Below are positions 55,109 to 63,975 of a stretch of DNA of 64,000 nt, in pieces; positions within the stretch are counted from its first letter, which is position 1, and each line of letters starts with the position of its first letter. The DNA comes from Sphingomonas sp. LC-1 (GTDB lineage: Bacteria; Pseudomonadota; Alphaproteobacteria; Sphingomonadales; Sphingomonadaceae). The stretch is from contig NZ_JANZXB010000005.1 in NCBI RefSeq assembly GCF_025371035.1, forward strand, positions 228,451 to 292,450, written 5' to 3'. The notes under the pieces are model-generated. The model was not told the origin of the DNA and made no database searches. It saw nothing but the letters and a program-made list of their open reading frames with translations. The translations under genes and the position numbers were made by a program.

Positions 55109-55815
55109 CGCCGCTCCACCGGCACGTTGAGCATATAGCCGACCCCGCGGACCGTGACGATGGGGGCGGCTCCCCCAGCCCCCGATAATTTGCGACGCAG
55201 ACGGCTGACCAACACGTCGATGCTGCGATCCGAACTGTCCCCGATCCGCGCGCGCGACAATTCGATCAGCCGCTCGCGCGCCACGACCCGCTGCGCATTG
55301 TCGAGGAAGGCGACCAGCAGATCGAACTCGGCACCGGTCAATTCCACCTGCGCGCCCGAGGGCGACATCAGCTCGCGACGCGGCAGGTTCGCGGTCCAGC
55401 CGTCAAAGCCCAATATACCCGCCTCTCGCTCGCCCGGTGCATTCTCCAGACCGCCGCGACGCAGCACCGCCCGAATTCGCGCCACCAGTTCGCGCGTGCC
55501 GAACGGCTTGGCGAGGTAATCATCCGCCCCCAGTTCCAGCCCGACGACGCGGTCGACCTCGCTGCCCTTGGCGCTGATGAAAATGATCGGAACGGCATTC
55601 TTCTGACGCACCTGACGACACAGATCGATGCCGCTGGTGCCGGGCAGCATGATGTCGAGCAGGATCAGGTCGATCTGCCCGACCTCAAGCGCCTGCCACA
55701 TTTCGGGCGCGGCATTGGCCAGCTTCACGGCGAATCCGTTCTCCTGAAGCGCGCGGGCGGTCAGGGTGCGAAGGGCGGGATCGTCCTCGACGATCAGGAT
55801 GGTAGGCGGGGTCAC
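55105..55815 (-). CDS. OmpR-family response regulator
   Basis: The 236-residue protein has a receiver (ILIVEDDPALR, phosphoacceptor D54 in LLDIMLPG, Lys in LAKPFG at about 103) and a winged-helix DNA-binding domain (about 135-230, LTGAEFDLLVAFLDN, DRSIDVLVSRLRRKL, VRGVGYML). Start is GTG at 55815. Together with the overlapping kinase gene it forms a complete two-component system. The target genes are not known; the adjacent gamma-carbonic anhydrase ends 9 bases upstream of the start and may or may not be related. Confidence 0.94.
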   Translation of the reverse strand: MTPPTILIVEDDPALRTLTARALQENGFAVKLANAAPEMWQALEVGQIDLILLDIMLPGTSGIDLCRQVRQKNAVPIIFISAKGSEVDRVVGLELGADDYLAKPFGTRELVARIRAVLRRGGLENAPGEREAGILGFDGWTANLPRRELMSPSGAQVELTGAEFDLLVAFLDNAQRVVARERLIELSRARIGDSSDRSIDVLVSRLRRKLSGAGGAAPIVTVRGVGYMLNVPVERR

Positions 55816-55824
55816 CGTGCTTGG

Positions 55825-56394
55825 CTAGGCAGCCGGGCCGCGCACGTCAACGACCGGCTCGGCCTGATCCGCGTCAAGCCGCTGCAGATGCACGGCATAT
55901 CGCGCGGCGCGGGCGGCATAGCCCTCCGCCGACAGGCCAAGCCGGGCGACTTGATCGGGCTCCAGCGTTCGCACCGCGCGGGCGGGCACGCCGACGATCA
56001 GGCTATGGGGCGGGAATATCTTTCCTTCCGTAACCAACGCGCCCGCCCCGACCAGCGACCCGCTGCCGATCACCGCATCGTTCAATATGGTCGCCCCCAT
56101 GCCGATCAGGCAGCCATCCTCCACCGTACAGCCATGCAGGATGGCGCGGTGCCCGATGGTGCAGTCTGCCCCGATGGTCAACGGGCTGCCCGGATCGGAA
56201 TGGAGGACCGCGCCGTCCTGCACATTGCTCCGCGCGCCGATGTGGATCGGGCCATTGTCGGCGCGCACGATCGCGCCGAACCACAGACTGACCTGCTCGG
56301 CGACAATCGCCTGTCCGACGACATCCGCCGACGGGGCGATCCAGGCGGACGGATCGATGACCGGGCGATGTTCGCCCATAGCGTAAAGCGGCAT
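55825..56394 (-). CDS. Gamma-carbonic anhydrase family protein
   Basis: The 189-residue protein is a left-handed parallel beta-helix of hexapeptide repeats (IHIGARSNVQDGAVLH, LTIGADCTIGHRAILHG, CLIGMGATILNDAVIG). His residues in VLHSD and GHRAILHG are placed as the zinc ligands of the trimer interface. Members may hydrate CO2 or lack activity; which applies here is not decided by sequence alone. The start shares its first base with the malate synthase stop, so the two are probably co-transcribed. Confidence 0.9.
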   Translation of the reverse strand: MPLYAMGEHRPVIDPSAWIAPSADVVGQAIVAEQVSLWFGAIVRADNGPIHIGARSNVQDGAVLHSDPGSPLTIGADCTIGHRAILHGCTVEDGCLIGMGATILNDAVIGSGSLVGAGALVTEGKIFPPHSLIVGVPARAVRTLEPDQVARLGLSAEGYAARAARYAVHLQRLDADQAEPVVDVRGPAA

Positions 56395-58493
56395 CAGCCT
56401 GTTCCCTGCTGCTTGGCGAGTTGACGATAGCGATGAAGCAGCGGCTCGGTATAGCCGTTCGGTTGCTCGCGCCCCTCGAAAATCAACGCGCGGGCGGCCT
56501 GCAAGGCCAGGCTGTCCCCCTGGGAACCGAGCAGCGGACGATAGCCGGGGTCGTCACGATTCTGCTCATCGACCTTCGCCGCCATCCGGGCCAGCGCCGC
56601 CTCGACCTGATCGGACGTGACGATGCCGTGATGCAGCCAGTTGGCGATATGCTGGGACGAGATGCGCAACGTGGCGCGATCCTCCATCAGGCCGATGTCG
56701 TGCAGATCGGGCACCTTCGAACATCCCACACCCTGGTCGATCCAGCGGACGACATAGCCGAGCAGCCCTTGCGCATTGTTGTCGAGTTCGTCGGCAATAT
56801 CCTGCGCGGCCCAGTCGGGCGCGAGCGCCACCGGCGGGGTCACCAGACGTTCGATCGCCGCCACCGGTTCGGCGCCTCGCGCGGCTTGGCGGGCCGAAAC
56901 GTCGACGCGGTGGTAATGCGTCGCGTGGAGCGTCGCTGCGGTCGGGGACGGCACCCAGGCGGTGGTCGCGCCGGAACGCGGATGCGCCTCCTTCTGCGCC
57001 AGCATATCGGCCATACGGTCCGGTGCCGCCCACATGCCCTTCCCGATCTGCGCCCGCCCCGCAAAGCCGCACGCCAGACCGATCTGGACGTTCCGGTCCT
57101 CATAGGCCGCGATCCAGTCCGCCTCCTTCATCGCGCCTTTGCGGATCATCGGCCCGGCCTGCATCGCGCTATGTATTTCATCCCCGGTCCGGTCGAGGAA
57201 ACCGGTATTGATGAAGACGACCCGGTGCCGCACCGCATGGATGCACGCCGCCAGATTGGCGGAGGTCCGGCGTTCCTCATCCATCACGCCAATCTTGATT
57301 CGATGTCGATCGAGCCCCAGCATATCCTCGACCGCATCGAACAGCCGATTTGCAAAGGCCGCCTCTTCGGGGCCATGCATCTTGGGCTTCACGATGTAGA
57401 TGGAACCGAAGCGCCCGTTACGGGGCGGCTGGCCGCTCCGCCCATCGCGCATCGCGATCAGGCTGGTGACGACGGCGTCGACAATACCCTCCGGGGCCTC
57501 GCCACCGTTCGGAAGGCGAATGGCGGGCGTGGTCATCAAATGCCCGACATTGCGCACGAACAACAGGCTGCGGCCTGGGAGTGTGAACGCTTCGCCGCCC
57601 GGCCCCTGATAGGATCGATCCGGTGCCAGCCGCCGGGTCACGACTTTGCCGCCCCTCCCGACCGGGGCGGTAAGGGTCCCCTTGATCAAGCCGAGCCAAT
57701 GCGCATAGCCCGCGACCTTGTCCTGCGCATCGACCGCCGCCACGGAATCCTCCAGATCGCAGATGGTGGTCAGCGCGGATTCTAGCAGCACGTCGGCAAT
57801 GCCCGCCGGATCGGTGCTTCCGATCGGGTGCGCTGCATCGACGACGATCTCGATGTGCAGGCCATGATGGCGGAACAGCCATCCTTTCTCGCTGCGCCCG
57901 CGAAATTGCCCTGGCTCTCGCAACAGGCCGATCGCAGTTTGCAGGTCGGATATGGTCGCCCAATCCCCCTCGATCGGCAGAGCGTCATTCAAGAAGGCGC
58001 GCACCCAACGAATGACGGCGGCTCCCCGATCTTGGTCGTACCCCGGAGCACAGGAAGGCGGTGCGATCGCGTCAGTGCCGTAAAGCGCGTCGTAAAGACT
58101 GCCCCAGCGCGCATTGGCCGCGTTGAGAAGGAACCGGGCGTTCAGCATCGGCACGACAAGTTGCGGCCCCGCCAGCCGGGAGACTTCGTCATCAACCCCG
58201 GTCGGCGAAATGACAAAGGGTTCGGGTTCGGGCACCAGATAGCCGATATCTGTCAGAAAACGCCGCTGCGCCTCGCCGTCGGTGGCGCCACCCTGCCGAT
58301 ACCAGTCGTCAATCTGCTGCTGGAGAGCATCGCGACGGCGCAGTAGGTCGGCGTTTTCGGGCGCGAAGCACTCCAGGATGCTGGCCAGTCCTTCCCAAAA
58401 TTGCCGCGGTTCGATTCCGCTGCCCGGCAGCACCTTCTCCTCGAGGAACCGGACCAGCGCGGGTGCGACGGACAGGCCGTAGCGATCGATCAT
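56394..58493 (-). CDS. glcB: Malate synthase G
   Basis: Malate synthase joins glyoxylate and acetyl-CoA to malate in the glyoxylate shunt. The 699-residue protein has the G-isoform domains. TICDLEDSVAAVDAQDKV holds acidic metal ligands, and TRRLAPDRSYQGP, GRSLLFVRNVGHLMTTPA and the C-terminal VGCSKVPD are also present. The ATG at 58493 has GAGGAGAG upstream at ideal spacing; an ATG 42 bases earlier is poorer. No isocitrate lyase gene is in the window. Divergent from a LysR gene that may control it. Confidence 0.96.
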   Translation of the reverse strand: MIDRYGLSVAPALVRFLEEKVLPGSGIEPRQFWEGLASILECFAPENADLLRRRDALQQQIDDWYRQGGATDGEAQRRFLTDIGYLVPEPEPFVISPTGVDDEVSRLAGPQLVVPMLNARFLLNAANARWGSLYDALYGTDAIAPPSCAPGYDQDRGAAVIRWVRAFLNDALPIEGDWATISDLQTAIGLLREPGQFRGRSEKGWLFRHHGLHIEIVVDAAHPIGSTDPAGIADVLLESALTTICDLEDSVAAVDAQDKVAGYAHWLGLIKGTLTAPVGRGGKVVTRRLAPDRSYQGPGGEAFTLPGRSLLFVRNVGHLMTTPAIRLPNGGEAPEGIVDAVVTSLIAMRDGRSGQPPRNGRFGSIYIVKPKMHGPEEAAFANRLFDAVEDMLGLDRHRIKIGVMDEERRTSANLAACIHAVRHRVVFINTGFLDRTGDEIHSAMQAGPMIRKGAMKEADWIAAYEDRNVQIGLACGFAGRAQIGKGMWAAPDRMADMLAQKEAHPRSGATTAWVPSPTAATLHATHYHRVDVSARQAARGAEPVAAIERLVTPPVALAPDWAAQDIADELDNNAQGLLGYVVRWIDQGVGCSKVPDLHDIGLMEDRATLRISSQHIANWLHHGIVTSDQVEAALARMAAKVDEQNRDDPGYRPLLGSQGDSLALQAARALIFEGREQPNGYTEPLLHRYRQLAKQQGTG

Positions 58494-58555
58494 GTTGCTC
58501 TCCTCAACCATAGCTTCACTCCGCCCTGCTCTCATGCCGGTGATAGGGAGTCGCC

Positions 58556-58576
58556 ATACCCTTCGGTAGTGGGCAT
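58556..58576. promoter_or_regulatory. Imperfect palindrome in the glcB-LysR intergenic region
   Basis: ATACCC-N9-GGGCAT is an imperfect inverted repeat with the T-N11-A spacing often bound by LysR-type regulators. It is 63 bases from the glcB start and 32 bases from the LysR start. Low certainty. Confidence 0.3.
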
Positions 58577-58608
58577 AATCGAAGTGCTGTCGATCGCCGG
58601 AGGAACGA

Positions 58609-59481
58609 ATGGACCCGGACGTTGCGCTGTTCGTGGATGTGGTGCGGGAAGGGAGTCTGGCGGCAGCGGCGCGGGTGTGGCGGCTGTCCCCGGCGATGGT
58701 GTCGAAACGGATCGCCCGTCTGGAGGAGCGGTTCGGCGTGCGCCTGCTTCAACGAACGACCCGCAGGCTGGCGACAACGCCCATTGGCGCGGCCTTCCAT
58801 GCCGAGGTCGCGCCGCTAGTCGCGAATCTACGCGCGGCGCAAGCACGCATGATGCAGGCCGCGGCGGAGCCATCGGGCCCGTTGCGCATCAGCGCGCCAA
58901 CTTCTTTCGGTCGGCTCTGGATCGCGCCTTATCTTCCCACCTTTCTGCGACGCTATCCGGCCGTTCAGTTGCAGATCGATCTGGCCGATAATTTCGATGA
59001 TCTGATCGGCGGACGGATCGATGTCGCTTTTCGTATCACCGCGACACCGCCGGGCGGCGTCGCCGCCCATCGGTTGATGGCCAATCGTCGGATCCTTTGC
59101 GCCAGCCCACGCTATCTTGCCGAAGCGGGACGACCGGAAAGCCTGGAAGACCTTGCCGGACACCGTCTGCTTGCCGCGTCGGGGCAGTTGCCATGGCACC
59201 TGGCGGGCGTCACCGTGCCCGGGCGGAGCTGGATCGAGACCAATTCCAGCGAAGTCGTGCGGGAACTGGTTCTGGCGGGGGCGGGCATTGCGTTGCGTTC
59301 GCTATGGGACGTGGCGGACACACTCGCCGATGGGCGGCTGGTGCGGGTCCTGCCGGAGCATGAGGGCGCGCAGGCCGTGGCGCTATGGGCCCTGCATACC
59401 CAAGCCGGAGCCCCCGCCGCCGTGGCTGCCCTCATCGATCATCTGACCGCGATCTGGCGCGCCGCGCCATGGGCTACATGA
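58609..59481 (+). CDS. LysR-family transcriptional regulator
   Basis: The 290-residue protein has the N-terminal winged helix-turn-helix (about residues 3-60, GSLAAAARVWRLSPAMVSKRIARLE) and a periplasmic-binding-like effector domain starting PSGPLRISAPTSFGRLWIAP. That matches LysR regulators of the CrgA/AaeR-like type. GGAGGA precedes the ATG. The effector is unknown. Divergence from glcB makes glcB the first candidate target, but many such regulators control other genes. Confidence 0.92.
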   Translation: MDPDVALFVDVVREGSLAAAARVWRLSPAMVSKRIARLEERFGVRLLQRTTRRLATTPIGAAFHAEVAPLVANLRAAQARMMQAAAEPSGPLRISAPTSFGRLWIAPYLPTFLRRYPAVQLQIDLADNFDDLIGGRIDVAFRITATPPGGVAAHRLMANRRILCASPRYLAEAGRPESLEDLAGHRLLAASGQLPWHLAGVTVPGRSWIETNSSEVVRELVLAGAGIALRSLWDVADTLADGRLVRVLPEHEGAQAVALWALHTQAGAPAAVAALIDHLTAIWRAAPWAT

Positions 59482-59497
59482 CGACTTCGTCATTTTT
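59478..59497 (+). terminator. Terminator of the LysR gene
   Basis: ATGACG and CGTCAT make a perfect 6-bp stem around ACTT, followed by TTTT. It includes the stop codon. A classic intrinsic terminator. Confidence 0.8.
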
Positions 59498-59559
59498 CCG
59501 TGCATCGCCCGGCGTCCGGCTCTAGGCAGAACAAAAGCTTTACAGGGAGTAGAAGGTCG

Positions 59560-60495
59560 ATGGCAGGGGGTCTGGTCGCATTGCTCGACGACGTGGCGGC
59601 GATCGCCAAGCTGGCGGCGGCGTCGCTGGACGACGTGGCGGGCGCATCCGCGCGCGCCGGTGCGAAGGCTGCCGGGGTCGTCATCGACGATACGGCCGTC
59701 ACGCCGCGCTATGTCGTCGGTCTGGCACCGCAACGGGAATTGCCGATCATCGGCAAGATCGCCTTGGGTTCGCTCCGCAACAAGCTGCTCTTCCTGCTGC
59801 CCGCCGCCCTGTTGCTGAGTGCCTTCGCACCTTGGGCGATCACCCCGATCCTGATGGCGGGCGGCGCATTCCTGTGCTTCGAGGCGAGCGAGAAGATCCT
59901 CGAGAGCCTGATCGGCGGCCATGCCGAAGCCGAAGAGGCGGTGGCCGCCGATCCCAAGACGCTGGAGGACCGGCAGGTGTCAGGCGCGATCCGGACCGAC
60001 CTGATCCTGTCGGCGGAGATCATGGCGATCGCCCTGTCGGAACTGCCCGACCTGTCGATCGGAACACAGGCGATCGCGCTGGCGCTTGTCGGGATCGCGA
60101 TCACGGTCGGCGTCTATGGACTGGTCGCAGCGATCGTGAAGATGGATGACATCGGGCTCCACCTGGCCCAGCGGGAGAGCAGCGCGGCGCAGGCGATCGG
60201 GCGCGGCCTCGTCAAGGCCATGCCCGTGGTCCTGCGCGTGCTGGCGGTGGTCGGCACCGCCGCGATGGTCTGGGTCGGCGGAGGGATCATCGTGCATGGC
60301 ATGGAGGAGTTCGGCCTCACCACCCTGCCCCACCTCATCCACGACACCGCGCATCACGCCGGAGAAGCAATACCCGTCGCGGGGTCGGCCGTGGCCTGGA
60401 TCGTCGGCGCCGTCGGGTCAGCCATTGTCGGTCTGATCGTCGGGGCGGTGATCGTGGGCATCCTGCACCTCATTCCTCGGAAGACCGCCCACTAA
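59560..60495 (+). CDS. DUF808 (YedI-like) integral membrane protein
   Basis: The 311-residue protein begins with GGLVALLDDVAAIAKLAAASLDD, which is typical of DUF808. DDTAVTPRYVVGL and several membrane helices follow from about residue 65 on. The family is widespread and of unknown function. The ATG at 59560 follows AAGG at good spacing; a start at 59500 would lie in the previous terminator area. A hairpin closes the gene. Confidence 0.88.
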   Translation: MAGGLVALLDDVAAIAKLAAASLDDVAGASARAGAKAAGVVIDDTAVTPRYVVGLAPQRELPIIGKIALGSLRNKLLFLLPAALLLSAFAPWAITPILMAGGAFLCFEASEKILESLIGGHAEAEEAVAADPKTLEDRQVSGAIRTDLILSAEIMAIALSELPDLSIGTQAIALALVGIAITVGVYGLVAAIVKMDDIGLHLAQRESSAAQAIGRGLVKAMPVVLRVLAVVGTAAMVWVGGGIIVHGMEEFGLTTLPHLIHDTAHHAGEAIPVAGSAVAWIVGAVGSAIVGLIVGAVIVGILHLIPRKTAH

Positions 60496-60501
60496 ACATG
60501 T

Positions 60502-60540
60502 CGGAGGGGGCGCGAGGTCAGGCGCCGCGAACCCCCTCCG
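60502..60540. terminator. Hairpin after the DUF808 gene
   Basis: CGGAGGGGG pairs with CCCCCTCCG exactly across 21 bases containing a smaller GCGC stem. It overlaps the 3' end of the convergent small gene at 60518, so it may terminate both. Confidence 0.55.
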
Positions 60541-60727
60541 CCTCCATCAGCGCCGGGCCGAGCATCCGCCCCACGACGCACACCGACTTGCCGACAAGAT
60601 CGACCGGTACGCGCGGCAGGCGCAGCTCCAATTCCCCGCCTTCGTCGCATTGCAGAATGAAGGCACCGTGGTGACGCAACAGGCGACCCGTGACGGTCCG
60701 CTGGGCTTGGGAATGATCAATATCCAT
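60518..60727 (-). CDS. Small hypothetical protein, 69 residues (DUF5818-like?)
   Basis: The product has VTGRLLRHHGAFILQCDEGGELELRLPRVPVDLVGKSVCVVGRM, a short five-strand beta pattern. The RLLRxxGxFxLxxDxGG part recalls small sphingomonad DUF5818 proteins, but the match is by eye. The ATG at 60727 is chosen; a TTG four codons earlier is possible. The ribosome site is weak. The end of the gene lies within the hairpin. No function can be given. Confidence 0.5.
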   Translation of the reverse strand: MDIDHSQAQRTVTGRLLRHHGAFILQCDEGGELELRLPRVPVDLVGKSVCVVGRMLGPALMEAEGVRGA

Positions 60728-60772
60728 GACGCTCTGCAATCGCCCGCTAGTCTCTCGGGTTCCGGCAAGCCG

Positions 60773-63700
60773 TCACATCGCCAGTCCTACCCGGTCGCGG
60801 CCCAACCCCTTGGCGTGATACAGGGCATGGTCGGCGCGCCGGATGGTCGTCTCGATATCCTCGCCATCGCGCCATTCCGCCACGCCCCCGCTGAACGTGA
60901 CCGGAATCGACCGGCTCTCGACGACGATCGGTCGCTCCGCCACCGCCTTGCGCAACCGCTCGACCACGCCCGCCGCCGCATCGATCGAGGCCGCCGGGAA
61001 AAGGATGGCGATTTCCTCGCCGCCATAGCGCGCGATCATGTCCCGACCGCGAACGCCCTGTCGCAACCGGGCGGCCGTCTCGATCAGCACCTCGTCGCCG
61101 GCGCCGTGGCCATATTCATCGTTGATCCGCTTGAAATGATCGAGGTCCAGCAGCGCGAAGGAAAAGGCCTCTCCCTCTTCCACCGCATGGTCGCGCGCAT
61201 CCTGGATCGCGGCCATCAGGGTTCGGCGGTTGGCCAGCCCCGTCAAGGGATCGGTACTTGCCAATAGATCGAGCTGTGCGTTCGCCGCGCGAAGGGCACC
61301 GGTGCGTTCCTCGACCATCACTTCCAGCATCCGAGCCCGGCGGCGAACGACCGCCGTCACCAACAGGATCACCCCCCCCAACGAAACGATCGCGAGGATG
61401 GCGAGCCCAAGCCGGGCGGGCCAGCTTTCATACCATTGCGGCTCGACGATCAGGCGTAAGCGGCGGCTCACCACCTTGGCGGCAAAGCCCGGAACATTGG
61501 CGCGCAGGTCCAGCCAATATTCGCCTGCGGGCAAATTGGTGTACGTCGCACTGGCGGGTGTGCCCGCGGGCACGATCATCCACTGCCGATCGAACCCCTC
61601 CAGCCGATAGCCGTATCGGATCTCATCCGGTGCGGCGTAATCGGTCAGCGCAAAGCCGACACGGAGCGTCCGCTCATCCCCGTTCAGCCGCAGGGCGAAG
61701 TCCGGCGAGACCGGATCACCGGGCAGCGCATGCCCATCCAACTCCGCCCCGCTGACGATCATTCGCGCGGGATCCACCGCCGCCTTCTGCCCCAGCAAAA
61801 GATCGGGCTGCAGCACCAAAAGTCCATCCGGAGAGCCGAACAGCAACGATCCGTCGGCGGTTCGCGCCGCCGCACGCTGATTGAACGCGCCCATAGTTAG
61901 GCCGTCGCGGCGGCTCATCACCCGGACATGACGACCCGCAGGATCGATCAGCGAAATGCCGCCCGTACTTGCGACCCACAAGCGGTCCCGGCGATCCCGG
62001 ACGAGCGAGGCGACATTGTCCCCCGCCAATCCTTGCGCCTCAGTAATCGCACGAAACCGCCAGCCGCCGGGCACCGCCTGGCCATATCCCACGCCGCCAT
62101 AGGTGCCGACCCAGATGTCGCGGCCAAAGGGAATGATCGACCCCGCATAGTCCTGCGGCAGGCTGGTTGCGTCCCCCGCACGGCTGGCGAAATTGGTGAA
62201 GCGCCCCGTTCGCAGGTCGAGCCGGCCAATGCCCCCGGGCGTGGCGATCAACGCCACGAGCCCCGGTTGAATGACGATATTGATCACTTCGTTGTTGGGC
62301 AGGCTGTTCGGATTGGCGGCGTCATGCTGCAAATGCCGGACCACGCCGTTCGCCCGCCGCCGGACGAACAGTCCCTTATAGGTACCGATCAGCAGCAAAT
62401 CCGGCGTCTCCGCCAGCGAAATGACGGGAAGATCGTCCAAACCCGTAACCGGGACGGGCCGCTGGCACAGGCTTTTCGGGTCGATCGCCACCACGCCTCG
62501 CGCACCGACCAGGATGGTGCCGTCATCGGATTCGAGCAGCGCTTTTATGTCCTGTCCGGCATGACGGCCCTCCAGCGCGATACGGCGCACTTGGCCCGCC
62601 GCCCGGTCCAGCCGGTCGACCCCGCCCTTGCTCAAGCCCAGCCAGATCCGGTCGTGCCGATCGACCATGATCCCCCGAACATTCTCGTCGGACAGCGACA
62701 TATGCGGGTCGGGCATGGCCGAACCGATTCGAAGTACGCCGCCGCCCGGCCCCTGCGTCCGCGCCGCCCCCAGTTCGGTCGCTGCCCATATCCCGCCCGA
62801 TCCGTCCAGCGCCAGCGAACGAACCGTATCTCCCACCAACGAGAACGGATTGGCGGCCAGATGTCGAATGGGCTGTCCGGCAAAGTCCTGAGCCGGATCG
62901 ATCAGGATGATCCCCATGCCGTCGGTGCCGACCCATATCCGTCCCCGCCCGTCCTGAACGAGCGCGCGAACGGTACGGTGGCCGACCAGCGCAGACGCAC
63001 CGTCCAATCCGGGCAAGACGCGAAACGGCTGATCACGTCCGGCCGAAAGATACAGGCCATCGGCCCCCGTCCCGACCCAGAGCCGTCCCTGGCCATCGCG
63101 CAAGATCGACCATATGTCGCTTTTGCCCCGATCCTCGCCCAGTTCCACGAGCTCGAAGCGGCTCGCCCCGGGGCGACGCATCCACAACCCTTCTTCGCAT
63201 CCTGCCCATAGCGTGCCGTCGGCATCGCGGTGGATGGAGAAAGATCCTTGCGGCCGTCCATCCTGCGAATGGATCGCCTGCTCGGCCATCGGGTCGATCG
63301 CGTCGGCTTGGCGGACATAGTGATGCACGCCGCCATCGGACCCGATATAGGCCCCCCCGCGACCGTCCGGCGTGAAGCCATAGACCCGCGCTCCGATCCG
63401 CCCCCTTATCGCTTTCAGGCGTCGAAACTGGCCGGTACCAGGGTCGTAACGCGCGGTTCCGCCGACATTGGTGCCGACCATTATGCTGCCATCGGGCAGG
63501 GCCAGCAGCGAGCGGACATAATTGTCGGGTAGCGAATGCGGGTCGGCCAAGCGCTGCTTGAAGCTGCGGAGCCGCTGCCCGTCATAGCGGACCAGGCCGC
63601 CGCGCGTCCCGATCCACATCGTCCCATCCGGCGCGCGGGTGATCGCGGTCGCGGTGACATGGGGCAGTCCCGCGTCGCCGCCTATCCGCGAGAATGCCGC

Positions 63701-63832
63701 CCATTGCCATTTCGCCCATGCATCGCCCCCCTCGCCCCATGCCAATGACGGCAACAGAGCCAGGAACAGAAGGGCGACGGCGCCAAAAGATCGAGCAAGG
63801 GTCAAAGGGTTCGTCCAACCGCCTTTTGCCAT
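60773..63832 (-). CDS. Beta-propeller diguanylate cyclase with Y_Y_Y domain
   Basis: The 1019-residue protein has a signal peptide (about 1-32, ALLFLALLPSLAWG) and a long periplasmic region. That region holds repeated two-component regulator propeller units (such as DGTMWIGTRGGLVRYDG and GRLWVGTGADGLYL) and a Y_Y_Y domain (YRLEGFDRQW and TYTNLPAGEYWLDLRA). One membrane helix (about 810-830), a short coiled coil and a C-terminal GGDEF domain follow. The active site reads GGEEI with an RxxD inhibitory site five residues before it, so active, product-controlled c-di-GMP synthesis is expected. An outside ligand, perhaps a glycan, is inferred. The ATG at 63832 gives the signal peptide; an earlier GTG is possible. 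Confidence 0.9.
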   Translation of the reverse strand: MAKGGWTNPLTLARSFGAVALLFLALLPSLAWGEGGDAWAKWQWAAFSRIGGDAGLPHVTATAITRAPDGTMWIGTRGGLVRYDGQRLRSFKQRLADPHSLPDNYVRSLLALPDGSIMVGTNVGGTARYDPGTGQFRRLKAIRGRIGARVYGFTPDGRGGAYIGSDGGVHHYVRQADAIDPMAEQAIHSQDGRPQGSFSIHRDADGTLWAGCEEGLWMRRPGASRFELVELGEDRGKSDIWSILRDGQGRLWVGTGADGLYLSAGRDQPFRVLPGLDGASALVGHRTVRALVQDGRGRIWVGTDGMGIILIDPAQDFAGQPIRHLAANPFSLVGDTVRSLALDGSGGIWAATELGAARTQGPGGGVLRIGSAMPDPHMSLSDENVRGIMVDRHDRIWLGLSKGGVDRLDRAAGQVRRIALEGRHAGQDIKALLESDDGTILVGARGVVAIDPKSLCQRPVPVTGLDDLPVISLAETPDLLLIGTYKGLFVRRRANGVVRHLQHDAANPNSLPNNEVINIVIQPGLVALIATPGGIGRLDLRTGRFTNFASRAGDATSLPQDYAGSIIPFGRDIWVGTYGGVGYGQAVPGGWRFRAITEAQGLAGDNVASLVRDRRDRLWVASTGGISLIDPAGRHVRVMSRRDGLTMGAFNQRAAARTADGSLLFGSPDGLLVLQPDLLLGQKAAVDPARMIVSGAELDGHALPGDPVSPDFALRLNGDERTLRVGFALTDYAAPDEIRYGYRLEGFDRQWMIVPAGTPASATYTNLPAGEYWLDLRANVPGFAAKVVSRRLRLIVEPQWYESWPARLGLAILAIVSLGGVILLVTAVVRRRARMLEVMVEERTGALRAANAQLDLLASTDPLTGLANRRTLMAAIQDARDHAVEEGEAFSFALLDLDHFKRINDEYGHGAGDEVLIETAARLRQGVRGRDMIARYGGEEIAILFPAASIDAAAGVVERLRKAVAERPIVVESRSIPVTFSGGVAEWRDGEDIETTIRRADHALYHAKGLGRDRVGLAM

Positions 63833-63975
63833 CCGACAGGTGAAAGTGTCGTTAACCCTGGTGCGGCAGGACGGTAAGCGTCTGCTCACCACCGTCGCGA
63901 TAAGCAGTTTATCGATCGTTCCTTCCTCGCCGGCCGGCCCATTGCGGATGTAGTCGCCTTGGGTGATGCTGCGGC

